Of a stretch of 64,000 nucleotides of DNA, positions 11,418 through 22,855 are shown in pieces. The stretch's first letter is position 1; the number at the start of each line of letters is the position of its first letter. The position numbers and the translations under genes were made by a program. Where the stretch lies: positions 27,515,382 through 27,579,381 of the forward strand of contig NC_081547.1 in the NCBI RefSeq assembly GCF_901000735.1, in the 5' to 3' direction. This stretch comes from Corylus avellana. Its lineage: Eukaryota; Streptophyta; Magnoliopsida; Fagales; Betulaceae. The notes beneath the pieces were generated by a model, which worked only from the letters and a program-made list of their open reading frames with translations, ran no database searches and was not told the DNA's origin.

Positions 11418-12288
11418 TCAACCGGTTCTTTTGGCACATTTCACATGGCAACAGTATCCGTTGCCACAAGTGGAGACATAAGCCCAGCCCTTAATCTCTT
11501 TTGAGATTTTCTTTCTATGGCAAATTAGACACTTCGATGGGGCCTTTCTATTTAGCTGTAGATTCATCCCTTCATGAGTTTTTGTACTAGGGAGATTGAA
11601 ACAACAAGGGTGCAGCACACGTGGTTTGGTCGGAAGAAAACACTCTAGGCATGCATTTTTCTCAGGCGGAGAGTAGTGGTACCTGAACCCTTGGACAGCC
11701 TTCCCACATGCAACACATGATCCAACGTGCTGATCTGGAGATTCCTTATGAAATATGAACACGGTATTCCTGGAGAATAATGAGTGCGTGGCGGTGGAGC
11801 CGTCGGCCGAAGATAAATCTTTGCATTCCCTGTGAAGTTGATAGTTACAGCTCCTTTCGACACACTTGTAAGATGGCCCAGACCCTATTTCTTTACAGCC
11901 ATCACACTTGTAAAGTGCTCTTGGATTCCTTATAAAACTAAGCGGGTGTTCGTGATCTTCTAAGAAGGTTGAGTTGCAACAGGTCCAGCAGCTGCTACAG
12001 GAAGCAAAAAAGATAGATAAATTCGGAGTTTTATGATCTAATATTGAATAAGATTTCTTAAGGAGACTCACACTTTAGACTTTATTAATTTGATCATAAT
12101 GTAATATATCATGTTGATATACCATTAATTAATTAATCCAAAAGGTTTGGACAGATTTATGTTTTACTAATTATTCACACTTACGATATTTTTTTAACAT
12201 GTATATATATATTCCAACAAAAATAATTGCTAATAATATATATCCTTGAAAATATTTGCATTTGATACCCAAAACAGGAATTCGCCAT
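11418..12288 (-). CDS. DC1-domain protein, locus L3, C-terminally truncated
   Basis: Two exons join in frame: 12185-12288 (ATG at 12288, donor gtaagtgtg) and 11418-11991 (acceptor ttcctgtagcag), giving a predicted 225 aa. The first DC1 unit reads HEHPLSFI, CDGC, YKC, then LHREC. A second zinc block begins SCVACG with HYSPPEKNACLEC, and a third has CLIC and CCHVKC. After VKCAK one extra base shifts the frame to a stop at 11418. The downstream sequence (to about 11260) still resembles the L4 tail but carries a second frameshift, so the hydrophobic C-terminus is lost. Its promoter and 5' UTR lie in the gap at 12389-12488. It could encode a shortened zinc-binding protein or be an early pseudogene. 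L6 is almost identical over the same stretch. Confidence 0.6.
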
Positions 12289-12388
12289 GTGAAGAACAAA
12301 ATGGTGATGCAGCGGTTGTACGTACAGCAACAAAATTTCTGCAAACAAATTAAATAGGAAAAGCTCAGTAAAATATTTATTGTACAAA

Positions 12389-12488
12389 NNNNNNNNNNNN
12401 NNNNNNNNNNNNNNNNNNNNNNNNNNNNNNNNNNNNNNNNNNNNNNNNNNNNNNNNNNNNNNNNNNNNNNNNNNNNNNNNNNNNNNNN
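12389..12488. other. Assembly gap (100 N)
   Basis: Exactly 100 N. It removes the promoter and 5' UTR exon of L3 and forms the left edge of a 1405-bp contig that lies in inverted orientation. Confidence 0.95.
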
Positions 12489-13893
12489 ATAAGTAAAATA
12501 TTGTTTATTTTTCTTTTATTTCTTGTTTCTTTATTTCACATTTTTTCATCTAACATCTTTTATTTCTTCTAAACACCTCTTCACATCTGCTACGTCTCTC
12601 TCTCAAACACAAAATTTCTTCACAAAAAATTTATCTCTCTCGCTTACAAAATTTCTTCACACAGTTGGATGAAAAAAAAGTGAATGCAGAAAAAATTTAT
12701 TTCATGGAAACACACGGATGGAAACAAATTAATTGCAGTTGGATGGAAAAATTTATTTATTATTAATTTTAAGAATTAATACTTGCACGTGTGATGAATA
12801 TTCATCATATGTGTTTATTTTTGTTTTTATAAATGATTTCTATATATGTGTTTGTTTTTCCCTTTAATTAAATGTTGACAATAATATAATAAAAAAATAA
12901 TGAGAAATAATATTTTAAAGCAAGTAGAGAATAAAATAGATAATCTGTTAGAGTGTGTAGTGAAAAAACAATAGCTAAAGTAAATAATTGTACTTTTTCA
13001 CTAGGTAAAATACCTAATGCTACTGAAAATGCTCGAAGTGTTTCCATCTTAAAAAAAATAAAAATAAAATAAAATAAAATAAAATAAAATAAAATAAAGT
13101 ACTTTGAAGTGTAAAAGTGGAAGTTAAAAAAAAAGTACTAAGAAGCGTAAAAGTGGAAGTTTGTATAGAATTTTTCATTTTCTTATGTAAGAGGATATAT
13201 AATCCACCGGGAATTATGCATATGTGAGTATTTGTTATAATAAACAAAAACTTCACTTATTATTTATGATCTTATATAACTTTTGCAATCATATACTTAA
13301 AAGTTTTTTTGAAAAAAATGTCAATTCAGGATTAATATATTTTAGAAGTTTGCAATGTCAATCATTCCGTTCAAATTCAATATTAAATCAAACGGTTGAT
13401 GAGTGAAATGTCCTTATACCCCTACAATGTTTATAAAATTACAAAATACACTAATTTAATAATAATTATTTTTTAAAAAATAAAATTCAACCTCACATTT
13501 TGGCTATTTTAGGCTTTCTGGACCCTTAAAAGTTAAAAGTGCTTTCAATTATTTTTACCAAACAAGTTTTTTTTTTTCAAACGAATTTTTTAAATGTTAA
13601 ACGTATTTTTAGATCTCTCAAACAGAGGTTCAAAAGTCTACTACGGTTCAATAACACGGTGTTGAGTCCGTCACAATTGGCCAAGTTTAGTGTACCAAAC
13701 GGAATTTTGAAGCTCACCAAAATGACAACATTGTACGTCTACAGCAGACAAGCATGAGAGCATTTCAGGCTAATAACAACTAGGGATGTAAGAAATAATC
13801 TGTTACAAATCATAAAACCGGGAAACTTGGAAACCTGGATACCAACCGGTAACCAAAAAATCAGTTTTGAAACGAGTCAGAAAAAATGGGTAA
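12489..13893 (-). repeat. Inverted copy of the L4/L6 3' flank between two gaps
   Basis: The reverse complement of this segment matches about 28215-29620 (end of the ggggtgtaaa element, flank, MITE). It also overlaps 13994-14590, which is the same MITE in direct orientation beside L4. It has no gene. It is bounded on both sides by 100-N gaps, so its orientation or placement may be an assembly artefact. Confidence 0.75.
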
Positions 13894-13993
13894 NNNNNNN
13901 NNNNNNNNNNNNNNNNNNNNNNNNNNNNNNNNNNNNNNNNNNNNNNNNNNNNNNNNNNNNNNNNNNNNNNNNNNNNNNNNNNNNNNNNNNNNN
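13894..13993. other. Assembly gap (100 N)
   Basis: Exactly 100 N, the right edge of the inverted 1405-bp contig. Confidence 0.95.
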
Positions 13994-14036
13994 TTTTATT
14001 TATTTATTTTTTTTATTTTTAAGATAGAAACACTTC

Positions 14037-14704
14037 GAGCATCTTCAGTAGCATTAGGTATTTTACCTAGTGAAAAAGTACAATTCTTTACTTTAGCTAT
14101 TTTTTTTTCACTACACATTCTAACAGATTATCTATTTTATTCTCTACTTGCTTTAAAATATTATTTCTCATTCTTTTTTTATTATATTATTGCCAACATT
14201 TAATTAAAGGGAAAAAAAAACACATATATAGAAATCATTTATAAAAACAAAAATAAACACATATGATGAATATTCATCACACATGCAAGTACTAATTCTT
14301 AAAATTAATAATAAATAAATTTTTCCATCCAACTGCAATTAATTTGTTTCCATCCGTGTGTTTCCATGAAATAAATTTTTTCTGCATTCAATTTTTTCAT
14401 CCAACTGTGGGAAGAAATTTTGTAAGCGAGAGAGATAAATTTTGTGTGAAGAAATTTTGTGTTTGAGAGAGAGACGTAGCAGATGTGAAGAGGTGTTCAG
14501 AAGAAATAAAAGATGTTAGATGAAAAAATGTGAAATAAAGAAACAAGAAACAAGAAATAAAAGAAAAATAAACAATATTTTATTTATCTAGCTATAGTAG
14601 GAATATTGTAGCTATTCTAGCTAATGACAAGCTACTCTGTTGAAACTTAAAAATGAGCAATAATAGCCAATATTGGTCTTTTAACTAAGCTGCGGGAGAT
14701 GCTC
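14037..14704. mobile_element. MITE, 'gagatgctc' family, L4 copy
   Basis: It starts gagcatcttcagtagc and ends gctgcgggagatgctc, an imperfect 16-bp inverted repeat. It carries an internal 'gaagaaattttgtg' duplication that the L6 copy lacks. It is non-coding. Confidence 0.65.
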
Positions 14705-15128
14705 TCTTTAATGTTCATTTGCCACGTCAGCTTTTCACTACAACTCTTTTTTTTTTTTTTTTTCGGTAAGAACAACTTCAGTGCAACAGAACAGATTACA
14801 GAGGAAAGATACAGGGAAAGACAAAATAAAAATAAAAGAACAACACAATAACCCAAAGACTACAAGCACCTTAACTCTCTCTTTTTAATCACATATGCTT
14901 ACTCTCTCTTTCTACTGGCTACTGCGGCAACATTAGAAACGCATTAAGGAAAGTAAAAGTGAGAGTATTCGTGTAGAATTTCTCTTGGGTAATTTTTGGG
15001 AATCCAATATTAGCATTTTTTTTAACAAACGGAAAAAAAAAAAAAAAAAAAAAAAAAATTGAATATAAATAAGTGCCGGCTGGCAGCCTCAGATATGGCT
15101 CTTTTGATCAGACCATGATTATATTTTC

Positions 15129-16123
15129 TTAGAGAAGAAGATTAACAATCGCGGATATTGTTTCCCCGAAAATTGCCGAAAGAATGAGCATTAGAACCTT
15201 TTTAGCAAGCTCCATACTAACCTTTAAGGCCTTTTGCTCTACTTCCAACTGTAAGGTACTTCTATCACTTTGTTGCTCGAACTTCTTGTCGACCAAATCT
15301 TTCGCACATTTCACATGGCAACAGTATCCGTTGCCACTAGTGGAGACATAAACCCAGCCCTTAATCATTATTGAGATTTTCTTTCTTTGGCAAATTAGGC
15401 ACTTCGATGGGGCCTTTCTATTTAGCTCTAGATTCATCCCTTCACGAGTTATTTTACTTGGGAGCTTGAAACAACAAGGGTGCAGCACAAGTGGTTTGGT
15501 CGGAAGAAAAGACTTTAGGTATGGATTTTTCTCACGGTACCTGAAACCTTGGACATCCTTCCCACATGCAACACAAGATCCAGCGTGCTCTGGAGATTGC
15601 TTATGAAATATGAACTCTTTCCCGGAGAATAATGAGTGTGTGGCGGAGGAGCCGTCGGCTGAAGATAAATCTTTGCATTCACTGTGAAGTTGATAGTTAC
15701 AGCTCTTTTCGACACACTTGTAAGATGGCCCAGACCCTATTTCTTTACAGCCATCACACTTGTAAGGCGCTTTGGGATTCTGTATAAAGCTAAGCGGGTG
15801 TTTGTGATCTTCTACGAAGGAGTTGCAACAGGTCCAGCAGCTGCTACAGGAAGCAAAAAAGATAGATAATTCGGAGTTTTATGATTTAATGAATAAGATT
15901 TCTTAAGGAGACTCACACTTTAGACTTTTTTAATTTGATCATAATGTAATATATCATGTTGATATACCATTAATTAATCCAAAAGATTTGGAGAGAATTA
16001 TGTTTTACTAATTATTCACACTTACGATATTTTTTTAACATGTATATATATTCCAACAAAAATAATTGCTAATAATATCCTTGAAAATATTTGCATTTGA
16101 TACCCAAAACAGGAATTCGCCAT
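15129..16123 (-). CDS. DC1-domain Cys/His-rich protein, locus L4, intact
   Basis: Two exons, 16026-16123 (ATG at 16123, donor gtaagtgtg) and 15129-15840 (acceptor ttcctgtagcag), join in phase to give 269 aa ending in TAA. Residues 14-31 (SRILLAIIFVGIYIHVKK) are a hydrophobic segment with a basic flank, possibly a membrane anchor or signal-anchor. The DC1 unit uses H45, H47, C61, C64, C75, C80, H85 and C88. A second block has C122 and C125 (SCVACG), followed by HPCC, and a third has CLIC, then CCHVKC. Compared with L3, 12 bases in the second block are missing and two of its cysteines are changed (YLKS for CLEC). Residues about 245-269 are hydrophobic. DC1 proteins bind zinc; the function of this clade is unknown. 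This is the best candidate for a working member of the array. The large exon has no internal ATG near its start, so single-exon searches would miss it. Confidence 0.75.
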
Positions 16124-16295
16124 GTGAAGAACAAAATGGTGATGCAGCTGTTGTACGTACAGCAACAAAATTTCTGCAAACAAATTAAATAGAAAAGGCT
16201 CAGTAAAATATTTATTGTACAAATATAAGCGGATTCGAAAATTGAGCAAAATGAGTGAATAAATATATATATTAAAGCTCTTATAATTAACTCAC

Positions 16296-16372
16296 CAGGA
16301 TGATTCCAAAGCCACGCGATCGAGATTCTTCCCTTGTATGGAGAGAAGGATGGAAGAGAGACAGTAAGAATG
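16296..16372 (-). other. 5' UTR exon of L4
   Basis: It ends in 'ggaatcatcctg' before donor gtgagttaatt; the intron runs to an acceptor ending tttgtttgcag (next exon starts 16173, 50 bases before the ATG). The 5' boundary is estimated from the TATA box. Confidence 0.5.
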
Positions 16373-16397
16373 GATTAAAAGTTCCACAGTTGTATGT

Positions 16398-16406
16398 CTT
16401 TATATA
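16398..16406 (-). promoter_or_regulatory. TATA box of L4
   Basis: On the minus strand this reads tatataaag, about 100 bases upstream of the 5' UTR exon's donor (exon 3' end 16296). The same motif sits at 1224-1232 (L1) and 31624-31632 (L6), each with flanking 'gtatgt' and 'cataca' type sequence. Confidence 0.55.
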
Positions 16407-16499
16407 CATACAAAAATAAAATGAAGACATAGTCGAACATATGACTGCGTGCGTGTTTACTCGGAAATTGGGGTGCATGTGTAGTACCACAAGTCAATC

Positions 16500-16816
16500 A
16501 TGAAAGTTTCTTTTTAACATTTTCCGTGTACTTAGACTAGTCTATAGTTCTACTCATGCACCGCGTTGTTTACTTGTAAACCGCTGTTTTCACAAAATAG
16601 CCTCACCGCGTGTTATCCTTTAATTAATGAAGGAGATCGAATGAGTAAATGAGGTTCTTATAAATTTTGTTTTTTGTTTTTTTTTTTTTATAATTAATTA
16701 ACCTATTGGCATGGATAATTCATGATGCAATGTATATAATATTAATGAGCCATGGTAATGTGCACATCCATTAATTAATCATATAAGAACCCTAGCCTAG
16801 CTAGAGAAAGTACTGC

Positions 16817-16853
<37 letters not shown>

Positions 16854-17175
16854 TTTCCGGTGAGTCATGTCCGACGAAGTTGACTACATGCATGGATGAA
16901 AATTTATCACATGCTGATGCAGGACACAGGCATTTATTTATCATATTTTTGAGTCGCAATTCACAGCACACGGCATGCTTAGCACGCCTGTGCAAATTTT
17001 TTATTTTTTATTATTTTAATTTTTTTAAAAAAAAACTGTGCACGCCGCGTGCTGTTTTCATTCACCCTATTTGATTGCAGTCCAGATCGAAGACTTAAAC
17101 CACTGTAAGATTAGATGCAAACACGTCCATGTTATACAGGAAAGGGGTCCCCGGGCATGGGTTGAAATGAAATAT
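16500..17175. repeat. Duplicated DC1 upstream block, copy 2, first part
   Basis: This is homologous to 1320-1480 plus 3590-3790, without the MITE and solo LTR found there. It contains an (AT)n(GT)n microsatellite at about 16818-16853. At about 16930-17060 there is a small palindromic insertion whose ends read 'cacggcatgcttagcacgcc' and 'cacgccgcgtgctg'. No gene. Confidence 0.65.
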
Positions 17176-17508
17176 TACTAGAGTTTTCTGACGTCTCAGG
17201 AAAAAATTTTTCCTGACCTGCCAGTGGGTAGAACGTCAGAATTTTCTGACGTTATACTGTCTCACACGTCAGAAAAATTTTCTGATGTGGTAGAGATGCC
17301 ACATCAAAAAAATTTCTGACGTGGTAAAACTCCCACGTCAAAAAAATTGAAAAATCAAATAAAAATTTAATTTTTCTTTTTTAAATTTTTTCTGGAATTT
17401 TTTTTTCAATTAAAAAATTTATTAATTTAAATTAATTTTCAATTATTATTATTTTTTTTTTTGGAATTTCTCTGTACGGCAGTTCCCTCACACATGTGTT
17501 TCTTTGCA

Positions 17509-17560
17509 CCATGGTGCAGATCGATCTGCACCATGGCTACTCCCTCTCTTCTTTTCTCAA

Positions 17561-17599
<39 letters not shown>

Positions 17600-17680
17600 T
17601 TTCTCCAGCTCTCCCTTTTCTCCATTTTCTCACTCTCTCCCTCTTTTTTTCGATCTCCATGGTGCAGATCTGCACCATGG
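17509..17680. repeat. Pair of perfect palindromes around a (CT)n tract
   Basis: 17509-17536 is a perfect 28-bp palindrome with ends ccatggtgcagat and centre cgat shared between arms. 17657-17680 is a perfect 24-bp palindrome of the same arm sequence (ccatggtgcaga). Between them are (CT)n and pyrimidine-rich sequence. Open frames across this stretch on both strands come from the repeats. Confidence 0.9.
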
Positions 17681-18253
17681 TTTGAGTTTTTGAAAATATT
17701 TTTGAAAACTCAAACCGAAAAATTCTTCAAAAAATTAAAACCAACCATCAAGAAATCAAAAAATCAATTTGAAAAAACAAAAACCCAAAAAATCTTCTTA
17801 TCTTCTCGTCTTCTTCTTCTTCTCTTCTCCTTTTTTTTCTTTTTTTTTTTCTTCTGCTTTTCTTTTTCTTCTTCTCTTCTCCTTTTCTTTTTCTTCTTCG
17901 ATCTGCTACATGCGTCTCAATTTTTTCTCTTCACCTTCTATTTTTCTTCTTCCTCTAGAGGTGCCGTGCAGACAGCAGAGAAGCAGGGAGATTGAGACAG
18001 GAGAGAGAATGTGTGGAGAAAATAAATGAAGAGGTAAAGAATAAGAAGAGAAAAAAAAAAAGTTGAGGGGTAAATAAAAAGAGGGAAAAAAGTTCAAAAT
18101 TTCTCCCATTTTCTAAAATTGGGAGGGCCACTCGAGGTGATTTCCTAACGTGCTAGGTGTCACACGTCAGGAATCTACTCAGAAAAAAAAAATTAATAAT
18201 GATCTATATATATATATATATAGCTATATAAATATAAAAATATATATATAATT

Positions 18254-18325
18254 NNNNNNNNNNNNNNNNNNNNNNNNNNNNNNNNNNNNNNNNNNNNNNN
18301 NNNNNNNNNNNNNNNNNNNNNNNNN
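18254..18325. other. Assembly gap (72 N)
   Basis: 72 N inside the CACTA-like element, next to (TA)n-rich sequence; the length suggests an estimated gap. Confidence 0.95.
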
Positions 18326-18872
18326 ACAGTGCCACGTCAGAAAAATTCAAAAAATATATAATTTTTAAAAATTACTAAATCTGTAATAATTTCCTGGCGT
18401 GGGAATAGTATCACGTCAGAAAATTAATGACGTGGCAACAAAATATGTACTGTAGCCACATCAAAAAATGCTATTTTTTTTTTGTAGTGATGGCAATTTA
18501 GTCACTTTGATGAGACCATCTTTACGGGGAGTTTTGCCCAATATTGGTGTAAATCGTATGATCATCGATCTCTTGTTCAAGCACTCTGAATCACGTGCAA
18601 GGCCGTGATTTAGCGTACACGGCGTGCTTAGCAGGCCGTGAAGGAAATTTTTTTTAAAATATTTTAATGCAAAAAAAAAAAAAATTGTACTGGCGTGCTG
18701 AGCACGCCGCGTACTCTTTTCATTCACCCGTGCAGAATACATGAGTTACACATCCTTTCCACGTACATGACAAATCCTGGCAATTTTGAATTAATTAAGA
18801 GCAAAAATTCCATTAATATTTTAGGTCAAGTTCATCAGATTGGATCATTAAAACACTATCTTATTAACAATG

Positions 18873-19017
18873 AGTGATGATAGAGAGAACACGGGCGTAC
18901 AGCACACGCCTGTATTTTTTTATATTTTTTAATAATTAAAATATTAAAATATATTATTTTAATATTAAAAAATATTTAAAAACACGAGCGCACGCCTGTG
19001 TTCTCTCTATCATCACT
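18873..19017. mobile_element. Small foldback MITE (145 bp)
   Basis: The terminal inverted repeat agtgatgatagagagaacac is near perfect over about 20 bp at both ends, and the middle is AT-rich. The homologous sites at about 4265 and 33330 lack it. Confidence 0.75.
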
Positions 19018-19512
19018 AATTAACAATTAGATGACTTATCATTTCGAAATTAAGTATCTTACATTAATTATACAAAAAAGACTTGAGTAAAAGACTTTTA
19101 TGGTTTTCAATTAAATTTTAATTGTTTTGGTAAGTTAAAGACTTCTTTGGATAAGTAACTTTTATTATTATTTTTATGTATTTGACTTATAAACTATTAA
19201 AAGATAAAGTGAAAAAGTCAGTAGATATATATACTCCCGTCATGTCTTCATCAAATCAGGTAAAGAAACAAACCATGATGTCTTTTAACCATTAATTTCA
19301 AGACTGACTTGACTGAGTCTTAAGTCTCAATTAACCATATTATGTAAAGGAAGAAAGACTTTGTCTCACACGCGCGTACATGTCAAACAAAAAGAAGAAG
19401 ACTTTTGACTTATGACTCGGTCACTTGTGTTCCGACGAACTGATCCATGTCGCATTGATGCATCTCTTTTTCGACATCATTTTGTTTAAATTAATTATTA
19501 AGTTTAAAAAAA

Positions 19513-20067
19513 GGGTTAAATACATCAAACCCTCCTAGGGTTTTCTAACTTTTTTTTTTTTTTTTTTAGGGTTTCATTTTTATCACAGGAGGTCCCTGTG
19601 ATTTTGTTAAGTGACCAAATTAGTCAATCCGTTAGTTGACCGTTAGAACTAGCACGTGGACCAATCAGACGTCGACACATGGCACATATATTAATTTTTT
19701 TAATTTTTTTTTTAAAATAAAAAATAAAAAAATAAAATAAAAAATAAAAAAAGGGAAAAAAATTGGGGTGGCTCTCTTGGCCATTTAGGGGTGCTCTTTG
19801 GCCATGGGGTGGCCTGGCACCCCATCGATTAACCAGGCCATGGCCATGCAATTTTCCTTTTTTTAAAAAAAATTAAAAATTAAAAATTAATATATGTGCC
19901 ACGTATTGACGTCTGATTGGTCCACATGTCAGTCCTAATGGTCAACTAGCGGATGGACTAATTTGGTCACTTATCAAAACCACAGGGACCTCCTGTGATA
20001 AAAATGAAACCCCAAGGGAGAAAAAATAAAGTTAAAAAACCCTAGGGGGGTTTGGAGTATTTAACCC
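19513..20067. mobile_element. Foldback element with 9-bp target duplication (Mutator-like)
   Basis: It begins gggttaaatac and ends gtatttaaccc. Inverted arms of about 200 bp share 'tatcacaggaggtccctgtg', 'gaccaatcagacgtc' and 'ttaggg' phrases. It is flanked by a perfect 9-bp direct repeat, ttaaaaaaa (19504-19512 and 20068-20076), and the L1-side copy (about 4765) has a single uninterrupted site. The long arms and 9-bp duplication fit a Mutator-like MITE. Non-coding. Confidence 0.8.
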
Positions 20068-21559
20068 TTAAAAAAATTATAAATGATAAAATCTCACTCC
20101 AATATAAATTTCTTACGAACTAAGTTTTATGATTTTTTTTTAATATAATTTCTAAAAATAGTATGTGTTCTTTGAACATGTGAGAAACACATATTTTTTT
20201 TTATATTAATTTATTAATAAAAAAAGACATGTGATTTTCATATGTTAAGGGACGTGTGTGGCACTTTTAGAAACTGAATTAAAGAAATTTTCATTCAGGC
20301 CATATGGTAGCACACATTACTAAAAAAAAGTATTTTCTTGCATGTTAAGGGACACATGACACATGACACTTATAAAATGGCTATGTTGAAACATGTATGG
20401 CTATGTTTCAATAATGAGAACCCCATCAGATCGATCAAGTTTGGTTAACTCTAATCTTCTCATAAATAGGTGTATATGGGATATGTGAAGACTCATGGAG
20501 ATTGCTCTTGGTCTTAGAAGAAGATTTTGGACCTTAGAGGCGTTCTTCAGGACAAGGCATTTTGATTGACAGTTCCTAATTGTGCTTTCTCGGTTAAGCG
20601 GGCTTGGCAGAGCTCGAGACAGTTGTGACCCTAATGCGATATAGCATAAGATAGTATGCCACAGTAAATTATTCATGGCCACTCTTTTATTTTTTGGCTT
20701 TCAATTAGAAGGTGATTGTATACCCAAGCCAAGAGATGAAATGTATTTTCTATGGATTGGGTGAGAAGAATATCGACCAATATCTCTTTCTTTGCTGCCC
20801 TTTCTCATGAAGTATTTGGTGTAATCTTTGGCATAGATGTAATATTCTTTTGGCTCACATGAAATGGAAGAAGTTTATTCGGCAGATGGGCTCTCAATTC
20901 GGAGGCAAATATTCTATATCTATTATAGTGAGAATTATGGTAGTTGCTACAATGTATACTTCTTGACGTTGAGAGAAATGCTAGATTATTCCAAAATAAT
21001 AATAATAATAGAGATTTTGTTTTGTGTTAAATTTAAAGATGTCCGTAATTCTTCAAATAATTAATCGATTTTTTGACGAATTTGAAATTTTTTTAATATA
21101 ATTTTTTTTTTTTTTAAGCAAATAAGGATAGGGTACAATTAATATAAACCAACATACCGAAAAATGATTAGACTTCCCAACAACAAACTTAAAACAGCAA
21201 TACAATACAAAAATACAAACAAATAAGAAATGGGCCAAAAAAATGGCCTTGTTCTCTAGATCTTGATCAACTGACCAAAAAATGGCACTAACAAAGTGAT
21301 GTTTGAAGTAAGCCAAAGATCTAACTAGCTAACTTTGCTTGCTTGTAAGGCCATGGATAGTGTGAGCCTCTTTTAACTTTTAGGTCATCTTATTTTTAAG
21401 ATTACATGTTGATTCTCTTTGTGTTTGTTGAATTTTTTTTAAAAGTATTGATTAAAGGGGAATAGGAGTAGAATGTATATATATATATATATTTTACCTT
21501 TTTAAGGGAAAAAAAAAAAGAAAAAAAAAAAGAAAAAGAAAGAAGAAGTAGTACTCCAC

Positions 21560-21792
21560 ATTACAGTACACCGTTAAAGTAGATAATGAAGGTCACCCGT
21601 TATGCACAACGGCTCTTCATTAATCTTTCTAATATGGTGCCTCAGTCCGTCAGTCGTGACTAAATTATTCCCAATGCCGTCCCCAAGGCGAGTGCAAAGT
21701 ACTAGGCACGTGCAGCCGCGGAAAAGATAGTCTGTGGCTTCCTTATGATGTTCACACGTGAGCTCTCTCACATAAATTTGATGCATTTAATC
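21560..21792 (-). other. Highly conserved island, copy 1 (70-codon open frame)
   Basis: About 230 bp here and at 35341-35573 differ at only about two positions, one of them synonymous in the shared 70-codon minus-strand frame, while the flanks on both sides differ by many indels. The frame contains C-E-H-H-K-E-A-T-D-Y-L-F-R-G-C, which is reminiscent of the zf-RVT region at the end of LINE reverse transcriptases; that link is weak. It is GC-richer than its surroundings and has two CACGTG motifs. It could be an exon, a non-coding RNA or a conversion tract. Confidence 0.4.
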
Positions 21793-21990
21793 TGGAGAAA
21801 TGCTAGATACTATCTTTTTATTCTTCTAAAATTTTCTTAAAGTTGATATGACTTTTAAACTTACCATTAAATTTTAGATGAATCATACTTGAATTTTGAT
21901 TCAATAGTGATGTTAAAAGCTACATTACCTTTAAGAGGATAAAAAGATGGTACCTAACATTACTCTTTAATCTATTTTAATTTCATAATT

Positions 21991-22855
21991 ATAAGATAAC
22001 TAATACGTACGTGGAATTTGATGTTTTTCTGACATTTTCTTAGGTAATTAGATTACAATTTTTAATATTTTGAGTTATAAATATTGATACGAAGATAAAT
22101 TTTAGGGGTGAAAAGGTGGTTGCGTATAACGGTTAGTGACTCTAATCGCTAATCGCAACCGTCTAGGTGGTTAGTAAATTTTATTTTATACATATAAATA
22201 AAATTTAAGGAAAAAATTAATGGCTTTTTTATTTGTTTTTTTTTTTTTTTACATGAAAAAAATGGCTCTTATATATTGAGACGGATGTACTTAATATTAT
22301 GTCGTATTAATTTCCAATGGTATATTAATTTGAATAGTGTAATTATCAATATAATATTATAATTATATCTATGGTTTACCAATAAATTTCTAATGCTAAT
22401 CATTTCATCAGAGATGATTCAAGCCAGAGTGCCATGCTTGGTATATATATGTGATAGTCATTATATTAATCGATGTGATTATATATATTTAATTTCTAGC
22501 GCCAATATGTTAATTTGGTATAATATTCTTATTGTGCTATCATTTCCAAATTTTCAAGGGCATTATATGCATTGTTAATTTGTTATTGTCAATTTTAATA
22601 AATGTCTAATGCTAATTAGTACAAGAGGAATGATTACATATAATCATTTCACCTGATAATTATATTCAAACCACTGTATAGTGTCATGCATGGTATATGC
22701 GATATGAAATATTATATGAATCGACATGATTATATATATTATATAACTAACGTTAATATGATTTTTTTTTTTTTTAATTACTAAAGCTAATACGATTAAG
22801 CATGATGATTTTCAAGAAATCATATATATGATTAATAATAATTCAAATTGACTAA
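21991..22855. other. Intergenic, no gene seen
   Basis: AT-rich sequence with no homologue elsewhere in the window beyond about 22030. Nothing recognisable on either strand. Confidence 0.5.

Larger units (their letters stand above)
17176..18489. mobile_element. CACTA-like non-autonomous element
   Basis: The right end read outward on the minus strand is cactacaaaaaaaa, the classic CACTA terminus; the left end near 17176 reads (t)actagagttttctgacg. Both ends carry subterminal copies of 'ctgacgt' and 'cacgtca' motifs in both orientations. The homologous flanks in L1 and L6 blocks lack it. It contains a (CT)n tract, two perfect palindromes and a 72-N gap (18254-18325). No transposase is seen. No 3-bp target duplication was confirmed. 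Confidence 0.6.
18490..21990. repeat. Duplicated DC1 upstream block, copy 2, second part
   Basis: This is homologous to 4020-5660 and to 33200-35680. It is interrupted by a palindromic insertion at about 18580-18730 ('cacggcgtgcttagcaggcc' and inverted form), the MITE at 18873-19017 and the foldback element at 19513-20067. Apart from the conserved island at 21560-21790 no coding sequence is supported. Confidence 0.7.

Noticed and set aside
17439..18109. Overlapping Ser/Leu/Phe-rich and Arg/Glu-rich frames of up to 163 codons
   Set aside because: They are produced by the (CT)n tract and pyrimidine-rich sequence inside the CACTA-like element.
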